A DNA stretch of 64,000 nt from Mycobacterium conspicuum. Its GTDB lineage: Bacteria; Actinomycetota; Actinomycetes; Mycobacteriales; Mycobacteriaceae. Location of the stretch: the NCBI RefSeq assembly GCF_010730195.1, contig NZ_AP022613.1, positions 3,038,001 through 3,102,000 on the forward strand, written 5' to 3'. Positions 8,300-17,806 of the stretch are shown piece after piece. The position numbers were made by a program, and so were the translations under genes. The first letter of the stretch is position 1; each line of letters begins with the position of its first letter. The notes beneath the pieces are model-generated. The model was given only the letters and a program-made list of their open reading frames with translations. It did not search any database and had not been told where the DNA came from.

Positions 8300-8313
8300 T
8301 AGCCGATCGGCTA
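8300..8313 (-). promoter_or_regulatory. Perfect 14-bp palindrome upstream of tautomerase gene
   Basis: TAGCCGATCGGCTA is a perfect palindrome centred about 65 bp upstream of the tautomerase start, in the 127-bp gap after the alcohol dehydrogenase gene. It has no U-tract, so a regulator-binding site is more likely than a terminator. No cognate regulator is adjacent. Confidence 0.4.
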
Positions 8314-8369
8314 CCCTGCGACCATAGCCGACGGTGATTCGTTCATCAATGCTTTTGGCCTGGCCGGGG

Positions 8370-9677
<1,308 letters not shown>

Positions 9678-9810
9678 CGCGTCCTCCTGAGCCGGTCGCA
9701 GGGCAATCTATCGCACTCGCCTCATGGCCGTCTGACCAGCCAGCAGGCGTGGCACATGGTGGGTGTGACGCGCTGATCGGAATCAACGACGATCCGAGCG
9801 AAATCTGTCC

Positions 9811-9954
9811 ATGTGGGAGCTGTCCCGCGACACGGCAAGCACGGCAGCGAGATTGGGCGTCGCGGATGGCACCACCGGCAGCGGAATTGCCCAAACAGCC
9901 GATGAGTTCTCGCAGATCTTCGACGGGCGCCTGGTCTACACCGGCGCGACGTAG
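9811..9954 (+). other. Short 47-codon ORF, possible gene remnant
   Basis: The 335-bp gap 9678-10012 holds one short open frame (ATG 9811) ending just before a strong terminator hairpin. The peptide (WELSRDTASTAARLG ... GRLVYTGAT) has a plausible mycobacterial composition, but I recognise no family and see no ribosome-binding site. It may be the 3' remnant of a lost gene. The rest of the gap shows no gene. Confidence 0.2.
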
Positions 9955-9960
9955 AGATGA

Positions 9961-9994
9961 AATAGTTCCGAACCCGGGCGGGTTCGGAACTATT
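9961..9994 (-). terminator. Strong hairpin terminator
   Basis: AATAGTTCCGAACCC (9961-9975) and its exact complement (9980-9994) form a perfect 15-bp stem with a 4-base loop, 18 bp beyond the stop codon of the minus-strand membrane-protein gene. The A/T ends of the stem and the absence of a long U-tract fit mycobacterial intrinsic terminators. It could act in both directions. Confidence 0.8.
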
Positions 9995-10012
9995 CGGCTT
10001 CTCAGCGACGGG

Positions 10013-10267
10013 TCATGATCCGCTGCGATAGCGGGTCAGCAGCGCGATCGACGCGATCGCCGCGACGGTACCGACCACGCCCCACAGCACAAACTGGAAC
10101 ACCAGCGAGCCCAGGAACAAGCCGAACGTGGCCGCGATGTAGAGCAGCCAGATCAGCCGGAAGAAGCTCCAGGCCGCGAGCAGCCCGGTGCTGATCCCGA
10201 TCATCAGGCTGCGTTGACGATCGATGCGGTTGACGTGTTCTTGGATGCTGGTGGGCAGGAGTTGCAT
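10013..10267 (-). CDS. Small membrane protein of unknown function
   Basis: An 84-residue protein. It has a charged N-terminal helix (QEHVNRIDRQRS) followed by two or three hydrophobic segments (GISTGLLAAWSFFRLIWLLYI, FGLFLGSLVFQFVLWGVVG, AAIASIALL) ending in a basic tail. ATG 10267 is chosen because AAAGGAAA lies about 7 bases upstream; an earlier in-frame start at 10300 has no such site. It stands downstream of the CycA-type permease gene, 115 bp away, and is followed by the strong hairpin at 9961-9994. No family recognised. Confidence 0.7.
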   Translation of the reverse strand: MQLLPTSIQEHVNRIDRQRSLMIGISTGLLAAWSFFRLIWLLYIAATFGLFLGSLVFQFVLWGVVGTVAAIASIALLTRYRSGS

Positions 10268-10382
10268 GTGAGGTTTCCTTTCGGTGATGCGCGGCCCCAA
10301 TGGCTTTGCAATTACCGGAAGTACAGACCGTCGCGGGGGCTACCGATCCCAACAAACTCCGTGCGCGCGGTCGCCTGTCACG

Positions 10383-11840
10383 TCACGCTGGCGTGACGCT
10401 CGACGGGTCGTCGACGGGTTGGTTCATCGCCGCCTGGAATTGCCGGTACCGCTCTGCGCGGCCCGGACGGCCGCGCGCGACCAGCCACCCAGCACCAAGG
10501 GCGACGAACCACAGCGGGAACCAGGCGAGCGCGATCGCGGTTTCGTGGTCGGTCAGCAGCGTCCAGATGACGAACACGAAGAAGCCGAGGACGAGCCAAC
10601 AGCTCGCGATTCCACCGGGCATCTTGTACCTGGAGCCGGCGCGACGGTCCGCGTGGCGGCGTGCGTAGACGAAGTAGCTGAGGATGATCATCGTCCAGAC
10701 GAACAGGAACAGCAGCGACGCGACGGTCGTGACCAAGGTGAAAACGTCGATCACTGAACCGCCGGCGTACAGCAGCGGAACCGAAGTCAGCAACAGCGGC
10801 GCCGTGGCGAGCAGCGCCGGTGCCGGCACAGCGCCGCGGTTGAGCCGACGGAAGATTGATGGCGCGCTGCCCTCGTCGGCGAGCCCGAAAAGCATGCGCC
10901 CGGTGGAAAACAGGCCCGAGTTGGCCGAGGACGCGGCGGAGGTGATGACGACGAAGTTGACCATCGCCGCCGCAGCGCCAAATCCGGCCAGGGAGAACAT
11001 CATTACGAAGGGTGACTCGCCGCTGGAAAACCGCCGCCACGGGATGACGACGAGGATCGCCAGCAGCGCGGCGATGTAGAAGATCGCGACGCGCACCGGG
11101 ACGGCATTGATGGCGCGGGGGAGGGTGCGGCGCGGGTTGGCGGTCTCGGCCGCGGCGGTGCCGACGAGCTCGACGCCGACGAACGCGAAGAACGCGATCT
11201 GGAAGCCACTGACCACGCCCATGAATCCGGTAGCGAAGAATCCGCCGTCGTTCCAAAGGTTTTCGATCGTCGCGCGGTCACCGTGCGGGGAAACGAAGTG
11301 AGTGGCCACCAGGATCGCACCGACGACGATGAGGCAGAAGATCGCGGCGAGTTTGATCAAGGCGAACCAGAACTCGATCTCTCCGAAGTTGGCGACCCTG
11401 AACAGGTTGAACAGCAGAACCAAACCGACCGTGACCACGGCCGGCAGCCATGCCGGCACGTCGGGCCACCAGAACTTCGAGTAGCCGGTGATCGCGATGA
11501 TTTCGGCGACACCGGTGACCACCCAGGCAAACCAGTAGGACCACCCGACGAAGAACCCCGCGGCCGGTCCCAACAGGTCGGCCGCGAAGTCGACGAACGA
11601 CTTGTAGTTGAGGTTGGACAGCAGCAGCTCGCCCATCGCGCGCAGCACGAAGAACACGAAAAAGCCGATGATTCCGTACACCACCAGCACGGCCGGGCCG
11701 GCATGGGAGATCGTTCGCCCCGAGCCCATGAACAAACCGGTGCCGATCGCACCTCCGATGGCGATCAGCTGGATCTGGCGATTGGATAGGCCGCGGCGGA
11801 GATGGGACGAATCGTCGGGGGCGGCGACCTCGTTCAGCAT
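10383..11840 (-). CDS. cycA: APC/AAT-family amino acid permease, CycA-like
   Basis: A 485-residue, 12-transmembrane permease. The first helix motif IQLIAIGGAIGTGLFMGSGRTIS and RAMGELLLSNL are signatures of the AAT family, and long stretches match E. coli CycA as I recall it (LLGPAAGFFVGWSYWF, FAFVGVELVGTAAAET, VITSAASSANSGLFSTGRMLFGLA). CycA imports D-serine, D-alanine and glycine by proton symport, and in mycobacteria contributes to D-cycloserine uptake. Specificity is inferred from similarity. It lies 45 bp downstream of the TauE-family gene on the same strand. Confidence 0.85.
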   Translation of the reverse strand: MLNEVAAPDDSSHLRRGLSNRQIQLIAIGGAIGTGLFMGSGRTISHAGPAVLVVYGIIGFFVFFVLRAMGELLLSNLNYKSFVDFAADLLGPAAGFFVGWSYWFAWVVTGVAEIIAITGYSKFWWPDVPAWLPAVVTVGLVLLFNLFRVANFGEIEFWFALIKLAAIFCLIVVGAILVATHFVSPHGDRATIENLWNDGGFFATGFMGVVSGFQIAFFAFVGVELVGTAAAETANPRRTLPRAINAVPVRVAIFYIAALLAILVVIPWRRFSSGESPFVMMFSLAGFGAAAAMVNFVVITSAASSANSGLFSTGRMLFGLADEGSAPSIFRRLNRGAVPAPALLATAPLLLTSVPLLYAGGSVIDVFTLVTTVASLLFLFVWTMIILSYFVYARRHADRRAGSRYKMPGGIASCWLVLGFFVFVIWTLLTDHETAIALAWFPLWFVALGAGWLVARGRPGRAERYRQFQAAMNQPVDDPSSVTPA

Positions 11841-11885
11841 GGCGATGACAATAGGGGGCGACGGCCTGCGCCGCTTGCTGATCGG

Positions 11886-12668
11886 TCAAACTGTGAGCAG
11901 GCGATACAGCCCGATCAGACCGACCACCACGATCGTCGCGCGCAGGGCGTTCGGAGACAGCCGGCGCCCGTAGCGAGCACCCACAAATCCTCCGACCAGC
12001 GAACCCGCCGCGATCAGGCCGGCCGCCGGCCAGCTGATCCGGTCAAACGCGACCAACGTATAGCCCACTGCGGCAACCAGATTCACCAGCAGCGCCAGCA
12101 AGTTCTTGGCCGCGTTCATGCGTTGCACGGACTCGGGCAGGAGCGCCCCCATCACGCCGACCAGCAGGATGCCCTGCGCGGCGGTGAAGTACCCGCCGTA
12201 GACCCCGACGGCAAACGTGCCGACCACCAGCGCGGTCATCCGCGCCGGCGTGATGTGCTCGGCGGAGCGGCCCGCCTCCTCGGCGCGCCGCCGCGCCCAC
12301 GCCTGGATCCGAGGCCCGAGCACGACGAGGGCCAAAGCCAGCACCAACAACACGGGAACCACCTGCGCGAACACCTTCTCGGGAAGATGCAGAAGCAGGA
12401 AAGCGCCCAATGCGGCCCCCGTCAGTGACGCCGGGATCTGCCAGCGCAACCGATCCCATTGGCCGGATAGCTCGGCACGATAACCCCAGGTGCCCGACGC
12501 GCTGCCGGCCACCAGCCCGACCGCGTTCGACATGGTGGACGTGACCGGCGCGAAGCCGAGCGCGACCAGCGTCGGGAAGGTGATCAGGGTTCCGGATCCG
12601 ACGAGCGCGTTGATCGCGCCGGCGGCCAGGCTGGCCAAGACGATCAGGACGATGTGGGAGACCGGCAC
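11886..12668 (-). CDS. TauE/SafE-family anion exporter (permease)
   Basis: A 260-residue membrane protein with eight or so hydrophobic segments. It contains the TauE/SafE features GAINALVGSGTLITFPTLVALG in the first repeat and GVYGGYFTAAQGILLVGVMGAL in the second repeat, where GGYF replaces the usual GGFGG-like loop. Members export sulfite, sulfoacetate or related organosulfur anions; the substrate here is unknown. Start is GTG. It lies upstream of cycA on the same strand, possibly co-transcribed. Confidence 0.88.
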   Translation of the reverse strand: MPVSHIVLIVLASLAAGAINALVGSGTLITFPTLVALGFAPVTSTMSNAVGLVAGSASGTWGYRAELSGQWDRLRWQIPASLTGAALGAFLLLHLPEKVFAQVVPVLLVLALALVVLGPRIQAWARRRAEEAGRSAEHITPARMTALVVGTFAVGVYGGYFTAAQGILLVGVMGALLPESVQRMNAAKNLLALLVNLVAAVGYTLVAFDRISWPAAGLIAAGSLVGGFVGARYGRRLSPNALRATIVVVGLIGLYRLLTV

Positions 12669-12766
12669 TGGGCAACCGTAGTCGGGCCAGGTGTTGGCTC
12701 GCTTTGTTGGCTAGGTGTGTCTGCCCTGTGACCTCACCGCGACGACGACACGAGACGCTCGTCGAC

Positions 12767-12979
12767 ATGGCGCCGATCGTGGTTATCTGTGTAGCGCTGA
12801 CGGCGCTGTGCATCGGCTACCACTTGGGGCGCCGCGCGGGCTCGATGCCTGTCCCCTGGAAGAAGCGAACATCGCGGGTGGCGCTGGCGCGGGCCGCGCT
12901 GAATCTGGTCCTGTTGGTAAGTGCTCGCCGCGTCCAACGGAACTATCTGATCCGGGCGCTGAAATTTGTCGAGCGCTAA
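12767..12979 (+). CDS. Small single-pass membrane protein, unknown function
   Basis: A 70-residue protein. One N-terminal transmembrane segment (APIVVICVALTALCIGYHLG) is followed by a basic cytoplasmic tail with a second amphipathic helix (ALARAALNLVLLVSARRVQRNYL). ATG 12767 is preferred over an upstream start at 12704 because it begins the membrane segment. The gene diverges from the TauE exporter (98 bp between starts). I recognise no named family. Confidence 0.6.
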   Translation: MAPIVVICVALTALCIGYHLGRRAGSMPVPWKKRTSRVALARAALNLVLLVSARRVQRNYLIRALKFVER

Positions 12980-13065
12980 GCTGCCAGCGTAATCCCTTGC
13001 GCCACTTTGGTTTCTGTAGCCACAATCGGGCGATTCTTGTCGGTGGTCCTTCGTAGATTCGGGGC

Positions 13066-14426
13066 ATGGGTTGCAGCAGCCGCGAGGAGATCGTCGAGGT
13101 GCTCGACGCGCTCGATGGTGTGCTGGACCGGTTGTGCGCGTTGAGTTTCGACGCACTGACCACCCCGGAACGGCTGCGGATCCTGCAACGCCTCGAACGC
13201 GGCATGCGCCGCCAACGCACACCCCAGCACGCGCTGATCAACCAACTCGACGCCCAAGCCCGCCCCGAAGAGCTCGGCGGCACACTGTGCGGCGCGCTGG
13301 CCGACCGGCTGCGCATCACCAAACCCGAAGCCAGCCGCCGCATCGCCGAAGCCGAAGACCTCGGGCCACGGCGCGCGCTGACCGGAGAACCGTTGGCGCC
13401 GCTGCTCACCCACACCGCCGCCGCCCAACACGACGGCCTCATCGGCGACGCCCACGTGCGCGTCATCCGCGACTTCTTCGCCCACCTACCCGCCGTCGTC
13501 GATGTGGCACCCGCGCCGCCGTCGAACTCGTCCTGGCCGACAAGGCCACCGAGTACCGCCCCGACCAACTCCGCGAACAAGCCCGCCAACTCATGGACTG
13601 GCTACACCCCGACGGCGACTATTCCGACGAGGAACGCGCCCGCAAACGCGGCATCATCCTGGGCAAGCCCGACTACGACAAAATGTCACGCATCAGCGGG
13701 CTGATCACCCCCGAGCTGCGCGCCTTCCTCGAGCCCGTGCTCGCCAAACTCGCCGCCCCCGGCACCTGCAACCCCGACGACGACACCCCCGTCGTCCACG
13801 AGCAACCTGACGAGGACGCGGTACGCCGCGATCACCGCTCCAGCGCCCAACGCAACCACGACGCCCTACTGGCCGGCCTGCGCGCCCTGATCGCCTCCGG
13901 CGAACTCGGCCAGCACAACGGGCTGCCGGTATCAATCATCGTGACCACCACCCTCAAAGAGCTCGAAGCCGGCGCGGGCAAGGCCCGCACCGGCGGCGGC
14001 GCCCTGCTGCCCATGTCCGATGTGATCCGCCTGGCCAGCCACGCCCACCACTACCTAGCCATCTTCGATGGCACCAAGCCCTTAGCACTGCATCACGGGA
14101 AACGCTTCGCCTCCCCCGCGCAGCGGATCATGCTGTGCGCCAAAGACCGCGGCTGCACCCGCCCCGGCTGCGACGCGCCGGCCTACCACAGCCAAGCCCA
14201 CCACGTCAGCGGCTGGACCACCACCCACCGCACCGACATCGAAGACCTCACCCTAGCCTGCGGACCCGACAACCGACTCGCCGAGAAAGGCTGGACCACC
14301 CGCAAAAACGCTCACGGCGACACCGAATGGATCCCACCCCCACACCTCGACTACGGCCAACCCCGCACCAACACCTACCACCACCCCGAAAAACTCCTAA
14401 ACCCCGACGACGACGAACCCGATTGA
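13066..14426 (+). pseudogene. 13E12-repeat family (DUF222/HNH) protein, frameshifted
   Basis: The N-terminal half (13066 to about 13506) reads as a DUF222 domain in one frame. The rest, from TRAAVELVLADKA to the HNH nuclease domain (CTRPGCDAPAYHSQAHHVSGW, LTLACGPDNRL), continues in another frame. Inserting one G at the GG of 13506-13507 restores an unbroken protein of about 453 residues across the junction (VDVGTRAAVEL). So a single-base deletion, sequencing error or programmed shift separates the halves. The family is the mycobacterial REP13E12 group, multi-copy and known as phage integration targets in M. tuberculosis. A TAGATT -10 box (13054-13059) lies 6 bases before ATG 13066. Confidence 0.85.
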
Positions 14427-14449
14427 CGCTGGGTGCTATAACGCAACGT

Positions 14450-15301
14450 ATGGCAAGCACTGGACACATCAGCCACGTTTCCGACACGGCGCGATGGACG
14501 GCGAGGTATCGCGCCACCGAAACAGCACGTCCGGATGCGTTGTTCAGGGACCCGCTCGCCGAGCGCCTCGCCGGTGAACGAGGTCGGGCCATCGCCGCCA
14601 GGGCCCCGCGCACGAACCGCGATGGTTGGTGGCTCGTCGCGCGCACCAAGATCATCGACGACGCCATCGCGCGCTCGATCGCCGAAGGCTGCGATCGGGT
14701 GTTGAACCTAGCCGCCGGGCTGGACACGCGGCCGTACCGGATGGACCTGGCGCCCAATTTCACCTGGGTTGAGGCCGATCTGCCGGAGCTGCTCAAGGAG
14801 AAAACCGAGCTGCTGGCCGACCAGACGCCGCGCTGCAAACTGACCCGCACGGCCGTCGACCTGGCCGATGCACGTGCGCGCGACGACTTCCTCAACGAGG
14901 CACTCGCAGGTGCCACGAAAGCGCTGGTGCTCACCGAAGGCCTGTCGATGTATCTGGAAGCCGGTGACATCGCCGCGCTTTCGCAGGCGTTCACCCGACC
15001 GGAGATCAACTGGTGGATGGTCGACTTCGCCTTTCCGAGCCTGAAGAAGACGATCAATAGGGACATGGCCGACCTGGGACAAAACGCCCCCTTCAAATTC
15101 GCGCCCGAGAACGGGTTGGCCTACTTCGAAGACCTTGGTTGGCGCGTCGTGCAGGCCGAATCGCAGTTGGTGTCGGCCTACCGGTTGCATCGCCTCCCGT
15201 GGTTCATGCACCCGCTTGCCTGGCTGCCGCATCCGGATCTGCGGAATCCGGGTCGCGCGCGGTCGGCAGCGACTGCTCTGCTCACTCGACAAGCCGGCTG
15301 A
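14450..15301 (+). CDS. Putative SAM-dependent methyltransferase (LCMT/PPM-like family)
   Basis: A 283-residue protein of the mycobacterial 'putative S-adenosyl-L-methionine-dependent methyltransferase' family. It has an N-terminal ETARPDALFRDPLAERLAG motif, VLNLAAGLDTRPYRM (family form of SAM motif I), WVEADLPELL, and LVLTEGLSMYLEAGDIAAL. These are related to leucine carboxyl methyltransferases; natural substrates in mycobacteria are mostly unknown. ATG 14450 begins 23 bp after the 13E12 gene stop; TATAAC stands 7 bases before it, so a leaderless transcript is possible. Confidence 0.88.
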   Translation: MASTGHISHVSDTARWTARYRATETARPDALFRDPLAERLAGERGRAIAARAPRTNRDGWWLVARTKIIDDAIARSIAEGCDRVLNLAAGLDTRPYRMDLAPNFTWVEADLPELLKEKTELLADQTPRCKLTRTAVDLADARARDDFLNEALAGATKALVLTEGLSMYLEAGDIAALSQAFTRPEINWWMVDFAFPSLKKTINRDMADLGQNAPFKFAPENGLAYFEDLGWRVVQAESQLVSAYRLHRLPWFMHPLAWLPHPDLRNPGRARSAATALLTRQAG

Positions 15302-15335
15302 TCGCCGCCCTGCTGACTCGCGATAGGTTCGTCTG

Positions 15336-15983
15336 ATGAGCCGTGTCGAAGCAAGTTCCACCGAGCGCCTGTTCGCGCTCGCCGAACAGGTACCGGGTTT
15401 CATGCCGGCCGACGAGGGACGCGCGCTGCATGACGCGGCGCTGCGATACCTCGACGGCGGCCTTGCCGTCGAAATCGGCACCTACTGCGGCAAATCCACC
15501 CTGTTGCTCGGCGCGGCGGCACAGCAGACCTCCAGCGTGCTGTACACGATCGACCACCATCACGGCTCCGAGGAACACCAGCCCGGCTGGGAGTATCACG
15601 ACGCGTCGCTGGTCGACGAGGTCACCGGCCTGTTCGACACGCTGCCCACGTTCCGCCGCACCCTGGACGCGGCGGGATTGGACGATCATGTCGTCACCAT
15701 CGTGGGCAAGTCGCCGATCGTGGCCAAGGGTTGGCGGTCACCCTTGCAGTTGTTGTTCATCGACGGCGGTCACAGCGAAGACGCTGCCAATCAGGACTTC
15801 GACGGCTGGGCGAAGTGGGTCGCGGTGGGTGGGGCGTTGCTCATTCACGACGTGTTTCCCGATCCCAAATACGGCGGCCGTCCGCCGTATTTGATCTATT
15901 GCCGCGCAATCGATTCCGGTGAGTTCCGGGAAGTCTCGGCCACCGGCTCGCTGCGGGTGCTCGAGCGAATCAGCGCCCGGTAG
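15336..15983 (+). CDS. Class I SAM-dependent methyltransferase (Methyltransf_24 type)
   Basis: A 215-residue Rossmann-like methyltransferase. SAM motif I is AVEIGTYCGKSTLLLG, followed by VLYTIDHHHGSEEH and LLFIDGGHSEDAANQDFDGWAKWVAVGGALLIHDVF, where the Asp/His-rich IDGGH segment is typical of Methyltransf_24 and O-methyltransferase-like enzymes. A TAGGTT -10 box (15324-15329) lies 6 bases before the ATG (leaderless). The 3' end overlaps the convergent toroid-protein gene by 14 bp. Proximity to the glycosyltransferase operon suggests a role in the same glycan or lipid pathway, which is inference. Confidence 0.85.
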   Translation: MSRVEASSTERLFALAEQVPGFMPADEGRALHDAALRYLDGGLAVEIGTYCGKSTLLLGAAAQQTSSVLYTIDHHHGSEEHQPGWEYHDASLVDEVTGLFDTLPTFRRTLDAAGLDDHVVTIVGKSPIVAKGWRSPLQLLFIDGGHSEDAANQDFDGWAKWVAVGGALLIHDVFPDPKYGGRPPYLIYCRAIDSGEFREVSATGSLRVLERISAR

Positions 15984-17046
15984 CCACGCATTCGCAATCG
16001 AAGTCGGTCTGCAGGCCCATCGGCAGGCCCTCGCCCCGGAAGATCCCCGCGCCCGCGGTGGTGTTCGACAACGCGTCGGCCGCCAGGATCATCGCCGCCC
16101 CGGTCCAGGTCGTGCGTTCCTCGGGCCAGCGTTTGCCGTCGGCGAACACCAACCCCGTCCAATACGAGCCGTCGTCTTCGCGCAGGTGCTGCATCGCGGC
16201 GAATTGCTGATGCGCGGCCGATCGGTGACCGATGGCATCGAGCGCCATCACCAGCTCGCACGTCTCGGCGCCGGTCACCCAGGGCCGGTCGCTGACGCAC
16301 CGGATGCCCAGCCCGTCGACCACAAAAGTGTCCCAGCGCTGCTTGATTCGCGCGGCGGCGGCCGGGCCGCGCAGCGCCCCGCCCAGGATGGGGTAGTACC
16401 AGTCCATCGAGTAGCGATCCTTTTCGGTGAACGCCTCCGGGTGTGCGGCGATCGCGTGACCCAGTGCGCCCAGCGCCAGTTCCCACTCCGGCTGCGGTTC
16501 GCCGACCAGTGCGGCGAGGGCCAGCGCGCACCGGATGCTGTGGAAGATGCTTGCGCACCCGGTCGTCAACGCCTCGGAGACTGGGCCCGATTCGCCTCGT
16601 GCCCAACAAATCTCACCGTAGCCGACCTGCAGGTCGATGACGAAGTCGATCGCCTTGTGCACCACCGGCCACATCGTCGCGGCAAAGGACTTGTCGCCGG
16701 TGACCAACACGTGGTGCCAGACGCCGGCGGCGATGTAGGCGCAGAAGTTGCTGTCACTGTTGGCGTCTTCGACTGTCCCGCAACGGGTCTGGATCGCCCA
16801 GGAACCGTCGGGCCGTTGCGTTCGGCGACTCCACTCGAACGCCGCCCGCGCCGGCTCCAGCAACCCGGCCGCGGTGAGGGCCATCGCGTTTTCCACGTGA
16901 TCCCACGGATCGGTATGACCACCCTCAAACCAGGGGATCGCACCCGATGGTTCTTGGGCGGCGGCGATCGATCGCGCGGTTTGGCGGCACTGCTCGGCAG
17001 TCAGCACGCCCGGAACGGACGGCGCGTTAAAGCGACGCAACTGCAT
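15970..17046 (-). CDS. Alpha/alpha-toroid protein (prenyltransferase/six-hairpin-glycosidase-like)
   Basis: A 358-residue protein with repeated helical hairpins containing Trp, Gly and His: GAIPWFEGGHTDPWDHVENAMAL, RPDGSWAIQ, DGSYWTGLVFADGKRWPEERTTWTGAAMIL. The QRPDGSW-like repeats resemble terpene cyclase/prenyltransferase alpha6-barrels, and the overall pattern also resembles six-hairpin glycosidases. It lacks a classical DxDD cyclase motif, so a terpene cyclase activity is doubtful. It is last in an overlapping minus-strand operon with a methyltransferase (20-bp overlap) and a GT4 glycosyltransferase, which favours a carbohydrate role. Function unknown. Confidence 0.7.
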   Translation of the reverse strand: MQLRRFNAPSVPGVLTAEQCRQTARSIAAAQEPSGAIPWFEGGHTDPWDHVENAMALTAAGLLEPARAAFEWSRRTQRPDGSWAIQTRCGTVEDANSDSNFCAYIAAGVWHHVLVTGDKSFAATMWPVVHKAIDFVIDLQVGYGEICWARGESGPVSEALTTGCASIFHSIRCALALAALVGEPQPEWELALGALGHAIAAHPEAFTEKDRYSMDWYYPILGGALRGPAAAARIKQRWDTFVVDGLGIRCVSDRPWVTGAETCELVMALDAIGHRSAAHQQFAAMQHLREDDGSYWTGLVFADGKRWPEERTTWTGAAMILAADALSNTTAGAGIFRGEGLPMGLQTDFDCECVATGR

Positions 17047-17806
17047 TCCCCAGTTGCTCTTCGCCTTCCGCCACTTGCGGTTTGGTGAAATGCTTGGTGA
17101 AGTACAAAGCCACGCTCTTGCCCACCAGCGGGTTGAGCAGTGACTCGGCGACCCGCGTTAGCTTCGGCCGCTGCATCAGATCCCACACCAGCAGCTTGTG
17201 ATAGGCGGCGACCACGGGATGGTCGGGCTTGGAGACTCCCACCGCGCATTTCAGCCACCAGAACGGCGAATGCAGTGCGTGCGCGTGATGGGAATGCGTC
17301 AAAGTCATTCCGCCCGTGCCGGCCCGGGCGATCTTGTCGCGCAACTCGCTGGCCCGGTAGATGCGCACATGGCCGCCCTCGTTGCTGTGATACTCGTCGG
17401 ACAGCAACCAACACACCCGCTCGGGCAGCCACCGCGGCACGCTGACCGCCAGTGTGCCACCGACTTTGAGCACCCTGATCAGTTCGGCGATGGCGGCATC
17501 GTCGTGGGGCACATGCTCCAGGATTTCGGACGCGATGACACAGTCGAAGGTCTCGTCTGCGTACGGCAACTTCAACGCGTCACCGACCACCGCCTTGGCC
17601 GACGCGGTCACGGGCGCCTCACCGCTTTCGGCCATCGCGGTCAGAATGGTTTCCACCGAACGTAATTCGGACTCGTCCTGGTCGAATGCGATGACGTCGG
17701 CGCCGCGCCGATACGCCTCGAAGGCATGCCTGCCGGCGCCGCAACCGACGTCGATGACCTTGGTGGACGGACCGATCCCCAGCCGGTCGAAATCGAGTGT
17801 CAGCAC
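17027..17806 (-). CDS. Class I SAM-dependent methyltransferase (Methyltransf_11)
   Basis: A 259-residue methyltransferase. Motif I is VIDVGCGAGRHAFEAYRRGADVIAFDQD; motif II/III is FDCVIASEILEHVPHDDAAIAELIRVLKVGGTLAVSVP, characteristic of Methyltransf_11 family members acting on small molecules or sugars. The start chosen is GTG 17806, which overlaps the stop of the upstream glycosyltransferase (GTGCTGA, 7 bp). Longer upstream reading is inside that gene. The C-terminal region has aromatic and basic segments that may associate with membrane. Likely methylates the product or acceptor of the GT4 enzyme. Confidence 0.85.
   Translation of the reverse strand: MLTLDFDRLGIGPSTKVIDVGCGAGRHAFEAYRRGADVIAFDQDESELRSVETILTAMAESGEAPVTASAKAVVGDALKLPYADETFDCVIASEILEHVPHDDAAIAELIRVLKVGGTLAVSVPRWLPERVCWLLSDEYHSNEGGHVRIYRASELRDKIARAGTGGMTLTHSHHAHALHSPFWWLKCAVGVSKPDHPVVAAYHKLLVWDLMQRPKLTRVAESLLNPLVGKSVALYFTKHFTKPQVAEGEEQLGNAVASL

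Noticed and set aside
13066..14426. Prophage or mobile element around the 13E12 gene
   Set aside because: 13E12 genes are phage targets, but no integrase, att duplication, inverted repeats or other mobile genes flank it.
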